This document shows positions 53,833 through 62,702 of a DNA stretch of 64,000 nt, piece by piece. The position numbers and the translations under genes were made by a program. The notes beneath the pieces are model-generated. The model did not search any database. It had not been told where the DNA came from and worked only from the letters and a program-made list of their open reading frames with translations. Numbering within the stretch: position 1 is the first letter of the stretch; each line of letters opens with the position of its first letter. The DNA lies in NCBI GenBank assembly GCA_041658405.1, contig JBBAAG010000002.1, forward strand, positions 1 through 64,000, given 5' to 3'. The DNA comes from Elusimicrobiota bacterium. GTDB taxonomy: Bacteria > Elusimicrobiota > UBA5214 > JBBAAG01.

Positions 53833-54537
53833 ATGCAATCTAAGGTGTTGCTCGTTAACACTAACATAAAAGAAATAGAAAAGTATACCGAACTATTTCT
53901 GCGGAACGGCTGTTACTGCGCAGTAGCGTTTACCGGAGCAGAAGCGATCCGCAAACTCATACGGATGCGCTACGATATTATCTTACTAAACCACGCGTTA
54001 GCGGACACAAACGCCCCGGCGGTGGTGTCCGTGATGAATAAACAAAACTTACGCGGCGAGGCCGTTGTCATTGTTCTGGGTAATTTTAGGGATAAAAAGT
54101 ATCGTGAACGGTTGTACAACATGGGCGTAACGGACTATATCACGAAACCTGTGAGTGAAGAGGAAATCGTTGCGGTACTATGCCACCGTATGAAAACTGT
54201 TCGTGAGGAAAAGAAAACTGTAAGGTTATTCAAAGAGTCCGGGACTGCGCAGATATGTAAAAAAACGGTTCAATTAACGAGTCAAGAGTTTAGGCTGCTA
54301 GAACTTTTCGATCGCTACCCGGGTTATATCCTAGCCCGCGAGGTGATACTCAAACATTTGTATCCAAACGACAATGTGTTCCTGTCGGACGAGTCCCGCG
54401 CATTGGATATGAAAGTAATGCGGTTACGTCAAAAGATTGGTGATGACCATGGAAAAATAATCGAGGCCGTGTATGGGAACGGATACAGATATGCCCCGGA
54501 TAACATCGACGTGAAAATGTATACGGGGGGGGGGTAG
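53833..54537 (+). CDS. OmpR-type regulator with degenerate receiver
   Basis: 234 residues. The receiver-like half keeps the fold and the Lys (DYITKPVSEEE) but has VNTN where the acidic pair belongs and Asn in IILLNHAL at the phospho-acceptor position. The C-terminal half is an intact winged helix (LTSQEFRLLELFDRYPGYIL; SRALDMKVMRLRQKIGDD; VYGNGYRY). So it probably binds DNA without phosphorylation. A run of ten G (54525-54534) immediately precedes the stop. Upstream of the fibre/glycosyltransferase cassette. Confidence 0.85.
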   Translation: MQSKVLLVNTNIKEIEKYTELFLRNGCYCAVAFTGAEAIRKLIRMRYDIILLNHALADTNAPAVVSVMNKQNLRGEAVVIVLGNFRDKKYRERLYNMGVTDYITKPVSEEEIVAVLCHRMKTVREEKKTVRLFKESGTAQICKKTVQLTSQEFRLLELFDRYPGYILAREVILKHLYPNDNVFLSDESRALDMKVMRLRQKIGDDHGKIIEAVYGNGYRYAPDNIDVKMYTGGG

Positions 54538-54639
54538 ATAATATATATAGTTTGCGTTGTTACAATTCTGTTACAAATTTGTTAGGTATGTAACATTGCT
54601 TTTCCGCCAAGAAGTTGTTATTAATTCTTGTCATAAGGT

Positions 54640-56379
54640 ATGAAAACAATATTTGACCATGATAAGATAAATATCGCAGTGTTTCAACCACTGTTTTTTC
54701 ATGAAATTGGGGAAACAATGAACGATATATTGCTGAAGAACGGGTACTTATCAAGCTTATCTAACAACGTTCAAGACGATTGCGTAAATATTGTATTGGG
54801 TTCTGTAAATAAAGGCAGCACCGAGAGAAAACGTAACGCGGTTAATATCATGTATAATATGGAGCAATTCCCGTCATTAGAAGAAACTAACGCACACACC
54901 CAGCAAAACTACGCAAGATTTAAAGATATTATAAATTCTTACGATTATATATTAGATTCAGATCAATCAAACGTTGAGTTTTTAAAGCATAACGGTTTTC
55001 AAAACGCGTATTACGCGCCTATAGGGTACCATCCGAGGTTTGAGGTGGGTTTGTCAGAAACTCCAGAAACGCTCGACCTGTTATTCCTTGGTGTGCTTTC
55101 GGGCCGCAGGATGAAAATCTTGGAGAAACTATACAAAAAGTATGATGGGTTAGCGTTATTCAACGTGTTTGGTGAAGAGCGCGCAAAAAAAGTGATGTCC
55201 GCTAAAATTAATCTTAATCTTCATTTTGATGACAACCGCCGGTACTTTGAATCGCATCGTATCATAATGTTAATGCTGTGCAACAAAAGATTTGTGTTAT
55301 CCGAACCGGTAGAAAATTGTGCGCCATTGATCAAAGATGAACATTTTGTTGTTACGGATCAGGACAACCTTGATTCTGTCATAGGATATTACCTAAAAAA
55401 TGAGATTGAACGCCGCCAAATCGGATGTTCAGGGTATGAGTATGTAAAATCCCACTTGCGGTTCTCAGACACCTTTATGACCGCATTTGATGAACTTGGG
55501 AAAAGTCATAAACAGGTATTCAGCGTACCGACACAAAACCGTAAAACTTGTGCGGTGTACCGCGTATTCAACGAAGAAGACTATATTGAACACTCTCTGA
55601 AGTCTATATATAACCACGTAGATAATATAGTAGTATTTCTTGGAAACAAACCTTGGAACGGCGAGGCGGTAAAACCCGATCGTACGGAAGAAATCATTGT
55701 CAATTATCCGGACATCCAAAACAAGATCGTGGTAGTGAAATATGATGCCGGAAGTATAAATGCCGCGCATCCATACTCCGGGGAAGTGAAGCTTAGCAAT
55801 ACCGCGCTGAACATAATCCGTAAATACTTTCCCGAAATGGGATATGTATTATTAATTGATGGGGATGAGGTGTATGAAGAGAAACATATAACCAATCTAT
55901 TAAAGTATGCGTATACAAATACAGAAGATGTATCCTTTTATTCCCGGTGGTATACATACTGGAAAACACCGGGATTTAGGATAGATCCTATGGAACCGTA
56001 TTCTCCGCTAGTATTGTTTAAACCTAACAGTGAAACCTTATTTACCGGCCCGAGAGTTATTAATGATAAGGAGCGGGAGAGAAACATTCTAAATCCCGAG
56101 GATGTTTTAGTACACCATTTCTCTTACGCGAAACCGGACGACAAAATCCGGCAAAAAATACTGTCATTCTCTCATTGTAGAGAAATAGTGGACGGTTGGT
56201 ATGAAAACGTGTGGAGAAAATGGGACGAGGATAATACGCTCACAAACCTTCATCCCACTCATCCGGAGTGTTATAAACACGTGGTAGAGGTCGATATAAA
56301 AAATATCCCGGTATTTATGGCTGACCATCCTTTGATAAATACCGACCCTTATGTATATCTTGGAAAAGGGGAAAAATAG
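54640..56379 (+). CDS. Two-domain glycosyltransferase (CgeB-like + GT2-like)
   Basis: 579 residues. N-terminal half (to about 295) resembles GT-B group-1/CgeB proteins (LDLLFLGVLSGRRMKILEKL; VLSEPVENCAPLIK; GYEYVKSHLRFSDTF). C-terminal half is GT-A like (CAVYRVFNEEDYIEHSLKSI; LLIDGDEVYEE with DxD). No signal peptide, so cytosolic. 3 bp before the next glycosyltransferase. Likely glycosylates the adjacent fibre-like proteins; inference. Confidence 0.8.
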   Translation: MKTIFDHDKINIAVFQPLFFHEIGETMNDILLKNGYLSSLSNNVQDDCVNIVLGSVNKGSTERKRNAVNIMYNMEQFPSLEETNAHTQQNYARFKDIINSYDYILDSDQSNVEFLKHNGFQNAYYAPIGYHPRFEVGLSETPETLDLLFLGVLSGRRMKILEKLYKKYDGLALFNVFGEERAKKVMSAKINLNLHFDDNRRYFESHRIIMLMLCNKRFVLSEPVENCAPLIKDEHFVVTDQDNLDSVIGYYLKNEIERRQIGCSGYEYVKSHLRFSDTFMTAFDELGKSHKQVFSVPTQNRKTCAVYRVFNEEDYIEHSLKSIYNHVDNIVVFLGNKPWNGEAVKPDRTEEIIVNYPDIQNKIVVVKYDAGSINAAHPYSGEVKLSNTALNIIRKYFPEMGYVLLIDGDEVYEEKHITNLLKYAYTNTEDVSFYSRWYTYWKTPGFRIDPMEPYSPLVLFKPNSETLFTGPRVINDKERERNILNPEDVLVHHFSYAKPDDKIRQKILSFSHCREIVDGWYENVWRKWDEDNTLTNLHPTHPECYKHVVEVDIKNIPVFMADHPLINTDPYVYLGKGEK

Positions 56380-56382
56380 AAA

Positions 56383-57054
56383 ATGCCAAAAGTTGCGATC
56401 TTGATACCGTCATACGACTCGCAGTTACATGTGGACATTGTCTATCGTCTGGTAGAACTCAGCCGTAACGGCTATGAAATTATCAATGTAAACGGTTATG
56501 CGAATATTATTGAAGCCAGGAATAACTGTATATATCGTATGATGACGAGGGAAAAAGAAAGTAACACGCGGTACGACTATTTCATGTTTATAGACTCAGA
56601 CATCGTGTTCGATACCCGCTATATAGACAAAATGCTCGCACAAGACAAATCGGTAGTTACGGGATTGTATTTCACAAAAAACGGCGGGCATAAACCGTTA
56701 GCGGGTTATTGGGGCAGCATGAATGAAACCGGGCAACTGATGTATCTTTCGAAAAAGGAAGTGTTGTCAAAAATGTTGGTAGAAATAGACTGGTGCGGGC
56801 TCGGGTTCACGATGTTCAAACGTGACGTTTTGGATAATATTCAATACCCTTGGGTAGAAGCAAAGATTATTGAGCTCAAACAACCGGTAAATACCGGTGT
56901 GTTCACGCTTAGCCAAGAAATATTGTCCGAAGATTTATCTTTCATAAAAAAGATGGGAGATAACGGAGTAAAACTGTACTGCGATACAGAGCTGTTCTGT
57001 GAACACATAGGTATCCAGTATTTCGGGTTGAAACAGTATTTAGAAAATAACTAA
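56383..57054 (+). CDS. Glycosyltransferase, GT2/GT-A like
   Basis: 223 residues: KVAILIPSYDSQLHV at the N-terminus, NGYANIIEARNNCIYRM, DYFMFIDSDIVFDTRYI with DSD metal site, and DWCGLGFTMFKRDVL acceptor loop. Cytosolic. It is wedged between the two-domain glycosyltransferase and the propeller gene (16 bp). Confidence 0.82.
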   Translation: MPKVAILIPSYDSQLHVDIVYRLVELSRNGYEIINVNGYANIIEARNNCIYRMMTREKESNTRYDYFMFIDSDIVFDTRYIDKMLAQDKSVVTGLYFTKNGGHKPLAGYWGSMNETGQLMYLSKKEVLSKMLVEIDWCGLGFTMFKRDVLDNIQYPWVEAKIIELKQPVNTGVFTLSQEILSEDLSFIKKMGDNGVKLYCDTELFCEHIGIQYFGLKQYLENN

Positions 57055-57055
57055 T

Positions 57056-57061
57056 GGAGGT
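57056..57061 (+). promoter_or_regulatory. Strong ribosome binding site (GGAGGT) for propeller protein
   Basis: GGAGGT 9 nt before the ATG at 57071, stronger than at the glycosyltransferase genes around it; suggests high yield of the structural product. Confidence 0.7.
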
Positions 57062-57070
57062 AATGTATTT

Positions 57071-58129
57071 ATGGCAGTAACTTTGTATTTAGAAGGCGGG
57101 GAATGGGACTCCGGGCATCTGAAACTCGGATCAAACCATTTATGGGTAGATGCTAACGGTAAGCTAAGGATAAAAACAAGTACACCCAGTAAAGATTTTG
57201 ACGGGGAAGCATTAAATACACCATTTGATCGCAGCCAGTGTGTGCCTAAATTGGCGTATCAACTAGGATATGAATTCAAGTCTAGAAAAAACGTTACAGT
57301 TGGTGTCGGTAATCCTCAGTTTGGAATGGCGTTTGACGGGGAAAATATCTGGTATTCAATACCAACTACAAATAGCCTTCACAAAATAGATATTTCTACC
57401 AATAGTATAGTAGGAACTGTTTGTGTAGGTGAAGATCCAATGAGAATGGTTTATGACGGGCAATATATTTGGGTATGTAATTATAACACTTCCTATATCT
57501 CCAAAGTACAAGACGGAACTCCTCCTACAGAAATTGCGACCGTTAGTGTTGGGGGAGCTCCTAGGTTCATAGAATTTGATGGCACCTATATTTGGGTATC
57601 ATGTCAAGACGGTGATGCATTATATATTGCTAAAGTAAACGCTTCAACAGGACAATTAGTATCCACAATATATACTGGCGGGTCGCCTACAGGATTGATA
57701 TTTGATGGAAACTATATTTGGGCAACAAATTATCAAGCAAATCGTGTTATTAAAATCAATCCTAGTGACGATTCAATACTTGCGACAATTACTATGGGCG
57801 GAGATCCTGTTGATGCCGCATTTGACGGTAGTTATATATGGGTGTCCCATGGGAATACACATAAGAAATTATGGAAAATAGATCCAGTAAGTAACGTTGT
57901 CATAACGAGTATTAATATTGATAATCGATTAGAAGATATCTGTTTTGACGGGCAGTATTTATGGGTAGCAAATACAAGCAATCAAGCAGTAACAAAAATT
58001 GATGTTGATCGAAACGATATTATTGCTACCTTTTGTGTTGGAGATAATCCATATCAAATAGCATTTGATGGGCATAGCATGTGGATTTCCGGTGGTGTTG
58101 GTAACAACATTTCGAAAATACTTAGATGA
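57071..58129 (+). CDS. Seven-blade beta-propeller, fibre-like protein
   Basis: 352 residues, no signal peptide. Residues 1-75 (LEGGEWDSGHLKLGSNHLWV) resemble N-terminal attachment regions of appendage or phage-fibre-like proteins. Residues 78-352 contain seven repeats of about 40 residues each with FDGxYIWVx (FDGENIWYS, YDGQYIWVC, FDGTYIWVS, FDGNYIWAT, FDGSYIWVS, FDGQYLWVA, FDGHSMWIS), a closed seven-blade YVTN/NHL propeller. Overlaps the next glycosyltransferase by 4 bp. Confidence 0.8.
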   Translation: MAVTLYLEGGEWDSGHLKLGSNHLWVDANGKLRIKTSTPSKDFDGEALNTPFDRSQCVPKLAYQLGYEFKSRKNVTVGVGNPQFGMAFDGENIWYSIPTTNSLHKIDISTNSIVGTVCVGEDPMRMVYDGQYIWVCNYNTSYISKVQDGTPPTEIATVSVGGAPRFIEFDGTYIWVSCQDGDALYIAKVNASTGQLVSTIYTGGSPTGLIFDGNYIWATNYQANRVIKINPSDDSILATITMGGDPVDAAFDGSYIWVSHGNTHKKLWKIDPVSNVVITSINIDNRLEDICFDGQYLWVANTSNQAVTKIDVDRNDIIATFCVGDNPYQIAFDGHSMWISGGVGNNISKILR

Positions 58130-59193
58130 TTTCTTTTTGTATTATTGTAAAAAACGAAGAAAAGTATTTAGAGCGGTGTTTGGATAGCATTAAAACACTA
58201 TCGGACGATATAATTATTGTTGACACCGGTTCTACCGACAACACCAAACAAATCGCGGCGAAATACACCGACAATATCTACGATTTTGTATGGACTAACA
58301 ACTTCGCCGATGCGCGGAATTATTCTATCAGTAAAGCCACTGGCGACTGGATCATGTGGTTAGACGCGGATAACTATTTTGACCCCGAGCAAGCGGAGAA
58401 ACTTAAACGTATCATGAAAAACCCGCATGTTATACGTAACGACGTAATAAACGTGGCGATCCGCGATTTGAACTCAAAGATTGTATGGTCGGTCCCGAAA
58501 ATATTCCGTAACAACGTTGGTATTAGGTTCAAAAATCCAATACACGAAACGCTTGATTATAAAGGCAAAAATATTGTTGCCGTAGATGTATATTTAAACC
58601 ACGACCGTCCAGGTGCTGTAGACCGCGAGGAACGGTACTTCAAAATGTTACAGGAACAGTACGCGGTGGATAAAGACGACGTGTCAACAAACTTCTATCT
58701 CGCAAGTTACAATCTTAGGAGAAAGAACCATGATACTGCTGCTATGCATTACCAAAACATGTTAAAAAGCGCGGAAATGCAAAAAGAAGCGTTTACCGGC
58801 CTGAGCCGGATAAGTTATTACAAAAAGAACTATACGGACGCGCTTGAATACGCGTATAAGTCGTTGATGCTGGATAACTCGTACCCCGATATTTATGTGT
58901 TGATCGCGAATATTTATGACGAACTTGGGCAAAAACTTAACGCTATCACAGCGAACAAAATAGCGTTACGGTTGGACAAGAATTTTAGCACAAATACCAT
59001 TACCAACGAAGAAGCGTACAACTACGTACCGTGGGTCAACCTCGCGAAACTGTACGTTGACATTATGGCAATCGACCGCGCGATTGAGAGTTATAATGAA
59101 GCGTTAAAGTACGCGGATACCCAAGAAAAGAAAAATATAGTACTGAAAAATCTTGAGCTAATAAAAACCAATTTTAAGAAACTGGAAGTATAG
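58126..59193 (+). CDS. GT2 glycosyltransferase with C-terminal TPRs
   Basis: 355 residues: SFCIIVKNEEKYLERCLDSI, DDIIIVDTGSTDNTKQIA, WLDADNYFDPEQAEKL (DxD), IHETLDY, then TPR-like helices (about 190-350; TNFYLASYNLRRKNHDTAAM, PWVNLAKLYVDIMAIDRAIE). SunS/WaaE-like enzymes of this form glycosylate peptides or lipid acceptors. ATGA overlap with the propeller gene suggests the propeller is the acceptor; inference. Confidence 0.9.
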   Translation: MISFCIIVKNEEKYLERCLDSIKTLSDDIIIVDTGSTDNTKQIAAKYTDNIYDFVWTNNFADARNYSISKATGDWIMWLDADNYFDPEQAEKLKRIMKNPHVIRNDVINVAIRDLNSKIVWSVPKIFRNNVGIRFKNPIHETLDYKGKNIVAVDVYLNHDRPGAVDREERYFKMLQEQYAVDKDDVSTNFYLASYNLRRKNHDTAAMHYQNMLKSAEMQKEAFTGLSRISYYKKNYTDALEYAYKSLMLDNSYPDIYVLIANIYDELGQKLNAITANKIALRLDKNFSTNTITNEEAYNYVPWVNLAKLYVDIMAIDRAIESYNEALKYADTQEKKNIVLKNLELIKTNFKKLEV

Positions 59194-59209
59194 AAAACTA
59201 AGAAAGGTT

Positions 59210-59216
59210 AAGGAGG
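59210..59216 (+). promoter_or_regulatory. Strong ribosome binding site (AAGGAGG) for VGIGT-repeat protein
   Basis: AAGGAGG 9 nt before the ATG at 59226, again the best type of site and only at a structural gene of this cluster. Confidence 0.7.
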
Positions 59217-59225
59217 AAATGTTTT

Positions 59226-59888
59226 ATGTCAAACAAAGTTGGGATAGGGACGGAAACGCCGTTAAGTCAACTGGATGTCAACGGTTCTGTAGCAATCGGT
59301 ACGTATGCCGGTGCTAATGCGGGTCCGAGTAATGGTATGATAGTTAGTGGGAATGTTGGTGTCGGAACAAACAATCCCGTAGAAAAATTGCAGGTTGCGG
59401 GAAATATAAAGATTACCGGTTACAAAAATCTGTACTTTATCGACGGGGGGTATACACATGCAATAGGGCAATACCAAGAAGCTTCAGATTGGCTAGCCTT
59501 TGGCTCGGCAAAATTTCGATGGTTTGGAGGCCCTGATTTTTCATCTGATCAGGTAATAGCGTATATGGATAGCAACTCTTTTGTGTTAAGTCAAAGTTTG
59601 TCGGTAAAACAATCCGCTACGTTTAATTATGATAAAGGCAACTATGATTTTAATGTTAAAGGTGATAACGATGATAATTTGATATTTGCAGACGCAAGTG
59701 CTGATAAGGTCGGGATTGGGACGAGTTCACCAGATGGGAAACTAGATATAAATGGTTCATTGGTTTTGAGAACAGCATCTACACCCAGTAATCCGCCTAG
59801 TGGTACTGTTGTATTGTGGTTTGATGGAACAGATCTAAAAGCAAAAAATAGTAGCGGAGATACAAAGGTAATTGCTGATTGGTCATAA
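59226..59888 (+). CDS. VGIGT-repeat fibre/adhesin-like protein
   Basis: 220 residues, no signal peptide. Three copies of a tail-fibre-type motif: VGIGTETPLSQLDVNGS, VGVGTNNPVEKLQVAGN and VGIGTSSPDGKLDINGS, with a beta-rich middle. The end (SGTVVLWFDGTDLKAKNSSG) is like the short C-terminal knob of phage-fibre or trimeric appendage proteins; no S74 chaperone domain is present. Likely a trimeric fibre segment. Confidence 0.75.
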   Translation: MSNKVGIGTETPLSQLDVNGSVAIGTYAGANAGPSNGMIVSGNVGVGTNNPVEKLQVAGNIKITGYKNLYFIDGGYTHAIGQYQEASDWLAFGSAKFRWFGGPDFSSDQVIAYMDSNSFVLSQSLSVKQSATFNYDKGNYDFNVKGDNDDNLIFADASADKVGIGTSSPDGKLDINGSLVLRTASTPSNPPSGTVVLWFDGTDLKAKNSSGDTKVIADWS

Positions 59889-60008
59889 CAATTCATATGT
59901 TTTTGTAATTTCATAAGATATTGTTTAATATTCTTTGAACATTTTAGTAAAATTAAGTGTCTGTCTATATGAGAGCGTAAAGGTTTGCAATCATATGGGG
60001 GGGTACTT

Positions 60009-62702
60009 ATGAGACATGTAATATTGGCACTTATAACACTAATGTGTTCAGTTCAATTATGTAATAGTGAAAAATGGGAAATAAATGATATAGTTGCAGC
60101 TGATCCACAATCAAGTATCTCAATGAATATTGATTTAAATGATGAACTTAGTTTTGCTTATATAGACAAAATTACTCATCAAATGAAAGTATTAAATGAA
60201 CAAAATAATATTTGGCAAAATATTTATGATGATACAAGTACAATAACCCCTCATATTAGTGTTAAGCTAGATTCTTTTTTACTCCCACATATACTATACC
60301 TGAAAAAATTTAGCGACACAAGTTATGAGTTATATTATTCTTCATTTAATGGAACAGCATGGTTTCAAAATTTTATTACATCAGGTAATTTTAGTTCAAA
60401 CACTTTACAAGCACTAGATTTGGATACTAATAATCGTCCACACATAATATACGAAGATGAAATTTCATCAAAATTAGTTTATGTGTTTCAGAGTACAAAT
60501 TCATGGGAATTTAGGAATGTTTCAAAATTCCAATCTGGTGGTTCATGTATAAAAGTTGATTCACATGGAATTACACATATTTGTTATACAACAGGTGGAA
60601 ATCTGTATTACGTGAAGTACTTCGATGGAGTATTTCAGAGTAGTAATTCAATTTCTGGCACATTCACAGATGTACAGAATTGTTCTTTGATCCTAGATAT
60701 TAATGATAATCCGCATATTTGTTTCAATAGTCGAAACGGTCTTATTTATACAACAAATATTAACAACAATTGGAGTTATCAAGTGGTAAACACAATTCCA
60801 GATAGCGGATATTATTCAAACATCTGCATTGATAAACAACAAAGAATTCTTATATCTTACTGTATATTAGGCATGAAAAATAGTCTTTATTATGCAACTT
60901 TAAATAATAGTTCATGGATTAATCAATTTATTGATTCAATAAATATTATGCCGTCAATTGTGTCGGATTCCTTTAATCTTCCAATTATTGGGTATTATAA
61001 TGAGGGTATAATAAAATATGCACGATACGATGCTTTTTCTCCTTCTAAAATTGAAAATATTTATAGTAATATTATTGAAAAGCCCGGGGAAGCTTTATTA
61101 TTATGGATCTCTCCTGGGGATGATGGTACGACGAGCACACTCGCGAATGCAAAGTACAGGATAGATTATTCCACGTATTCTGGCTACCAATTTTCTACTT
61201 CTACTTACAGGATCGAAATCCCAACTACGACGCCAAACCAAATGGCACAAGCATACACCCTTACCGGGTTGACCGGCGGGACGACGTATTACTTCGCGAT
61301 GTACACAATTGACAATGCTGACAATATCTCAGAACTTTCGAACACCACAACAAGTTATGTAAAATCTTTGGTACTTGACCATTACGAAGTATCAATACCC
61401 ACAACGCCCGTCACTACCGGCACAAGTTTTTCTATAACAGTTACTGCGAAGAACAACGAAAACGATACGTTGCCCAATTACACCGGCGCAGTCGCGCTCC
61501 AACCTGTTCTTGCGTCGAACGATACACAATCCGGTAGCGGGGTGTTAGGCGTTGTCCAAGCAACGCTAGTCAACGGTACGGTAACGATTGCCAACCAAAC
61601 CTACACAAAAGCTGAGAATATCAAACTCAAAGTTACCGACGCGGATGGAAAGACAGGTGTTAGCAACCAGTTGACGGTTACTGCGAGCAGTTATGGCGCG
61701 TACATGACGTTAACCGCGAACCCGCAGGCTGCGATCAACGGGCAAACAGTGACGCTTACAATAGATGCTAAAGACTATTATGGTAACGCTGTAGTAAACA
61801 TCCCGTTAACGATGGAAGTAATCACCGGCGCTGGCGTGTTTGGAACAACCACAACATATACTGACACTACCGGCCGGGGAACATCAACGTTTGTTCCATC
61901 ATTATCCGGTACCGGAGAGTGTGTCCTGCGCGTAACGAGTCTGGGGTTGGCTTCCGTAGAGGTGAGGTTGTATGTATCAGTTTTAATCGTCGCGTCGGAC
62001 GGCGGAGTAGTCATCGCGTCGGACGATCCTAAGACACTGATACGTATCCCACCGTGGTTGTTGAAAACTGACTCAGAGGTAAATATTAAACGCAAGACCG
62101 ACACTTCGGCTGGTGAAGGGCAGGAAGTGGAAGTTGTAGCGAAAGAGCGTGGAACGGGGAATGATATCACCGACCTTGACGGTACGGTTGAGCTAACAGT
62201 AGGCTACCAAGTTGATTCTAACGGTAAGGTTACGAATACTGACGTCGTGGAATCCGACGCTGCGTCCGTTCTGGCTTTGTATTACCATGACGGCGTGCAA
62301 TGGCAAAAACTTGATGGGAGTACAGTAGATACTGCGAACAAAACGGTGACAGTGAAAACGTCGCACCTGAGTCGGTATGCGTTACGCAGCAGCGGTACCG
62401 CAGCGCGGTCCACGAGTTTCCGGTTTACCGGCATCGGCCCGAACCCGTTCACCCCGAACCCTGACGGTATATACGACCGCGTGTATTTTTATTATGAGAA
62501 CCCCGAGAATAAAGACATTGAGGTGAGGATATACAAGCTTACCGGTGCGCTGGTACGTGTGATCACAGCAACCTCCGGTGTTGTGCCGTACTGGGACGGG
62601 CGGAACACAACCGGCGATATGATGGACGGCGGGGTGTATTTATATGGACTAAAAGTGGGGGGGAACGCGGTGGTTAAAGGGACGGTGGTGTTGGGGAAAT
62701 GA
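60009..62702 (+). CDS. Modular surface protein with FN3, Ig-like and FlgD-like C-terminal domains
   Basis: 897-898 residues from the ATG at 60009, preceded by a G-rich ribosome site; the frame is open from 59985. Signal peptide (HVILALITLMCSVQLCNS). Residues 25-345: repeats with aromatic/Asn-rich strands, AT-rich DNA. About 360-450: FN3-like (YTLTGLTGGTTYYFAMYTID). About 455-665: invasin-like Ig repeats. About 665-790: a ZU5-like segment. Last 95 residues: FlgD-like domain (GPNPFTPNPDGIYD; VVPYWDGRNTTGDMMDGGVY). Probably secreted to the surface; the PorV-like gene overlaps by 4 bp. Confidence 0.85.
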   Translation: MRHVILALITLMCSVQLCNSEKWEINDIVAADPQSSISMNIDLNDELSFAYIDKITHQMKVLNEQNNIWQNIYDDTSTITPHISVKLDSFLLPHILYLKKFSDTSYELYYSSFNGTAWFQNFITSGNFSSNTLQALDLDTNNRPHIIYEDEISSKLVYVFQSTNSWEFRNVSKFQSGGSCIKVDSHGITHICYTTGGNLYYVKYFDGVFQSSNSISGTFTDVQNCSLILDINDNPHICFNSRNGLIYTTNINNNWSYQVVNTIPDSGYYSNICIDKQQRILISYCILGMKNSLYYATLNNSSWINQFIDSINIMPSIVSDSFNLPIIGYYNEGIIKYARYDAFSPSKIENIYSNIIEKPGEALLLWISPGDDGTTSTLANAKYRIDYSTYSGYQFSTSTYRIEIPTTTPNQMAQAYTLTGLTGGTTYYFAMYTIDNADNISELSNTTTSYVKSLVLDHYEVSIPTTPVTTGTSFSITVTAKNNENDTLPNYTGAVALQPVLASNDTQSGSGVLGVVQATLVNGTVTIANQTYTKAENIKLKVTDADGKTGVSNQLTVTASSYGAYMTLTANPQAAINGQTVTLTIDAKDYYGNAVVNIPLTMEVITGAGVFGTTTTYTDTTGRGTSTFVPSLSGTGECVLRVTSLGLASVEVRLYVSVLIVASDGGVVIASDDPKTLIRIPPWLLKTDSEVNIKRKTDTSAGEGQEVEVVAKERGTGNDITDLDGTVELTVGYQVDSNGKVTNTDVVESDAASVLALYYHDGVQWQKLDGSTVDTANKTVTVKTSHLSRYALRSSGTAARSTSFRFTGIGPNPFTPNPDGIYDRVYFYYENPENKDIEVRIYKLTGALVRVITATSGVVPYWDGRNTTGDMMDGGVYLYGLKVGGNAVVKGTVVLGK

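Noticed and set aside
54640..59888. Complete phage or contractile-injection particle
   Set aside because: Only fibre-like proteins are seen; sheath, tube, baseplate and ATPase genes are absent from the window.
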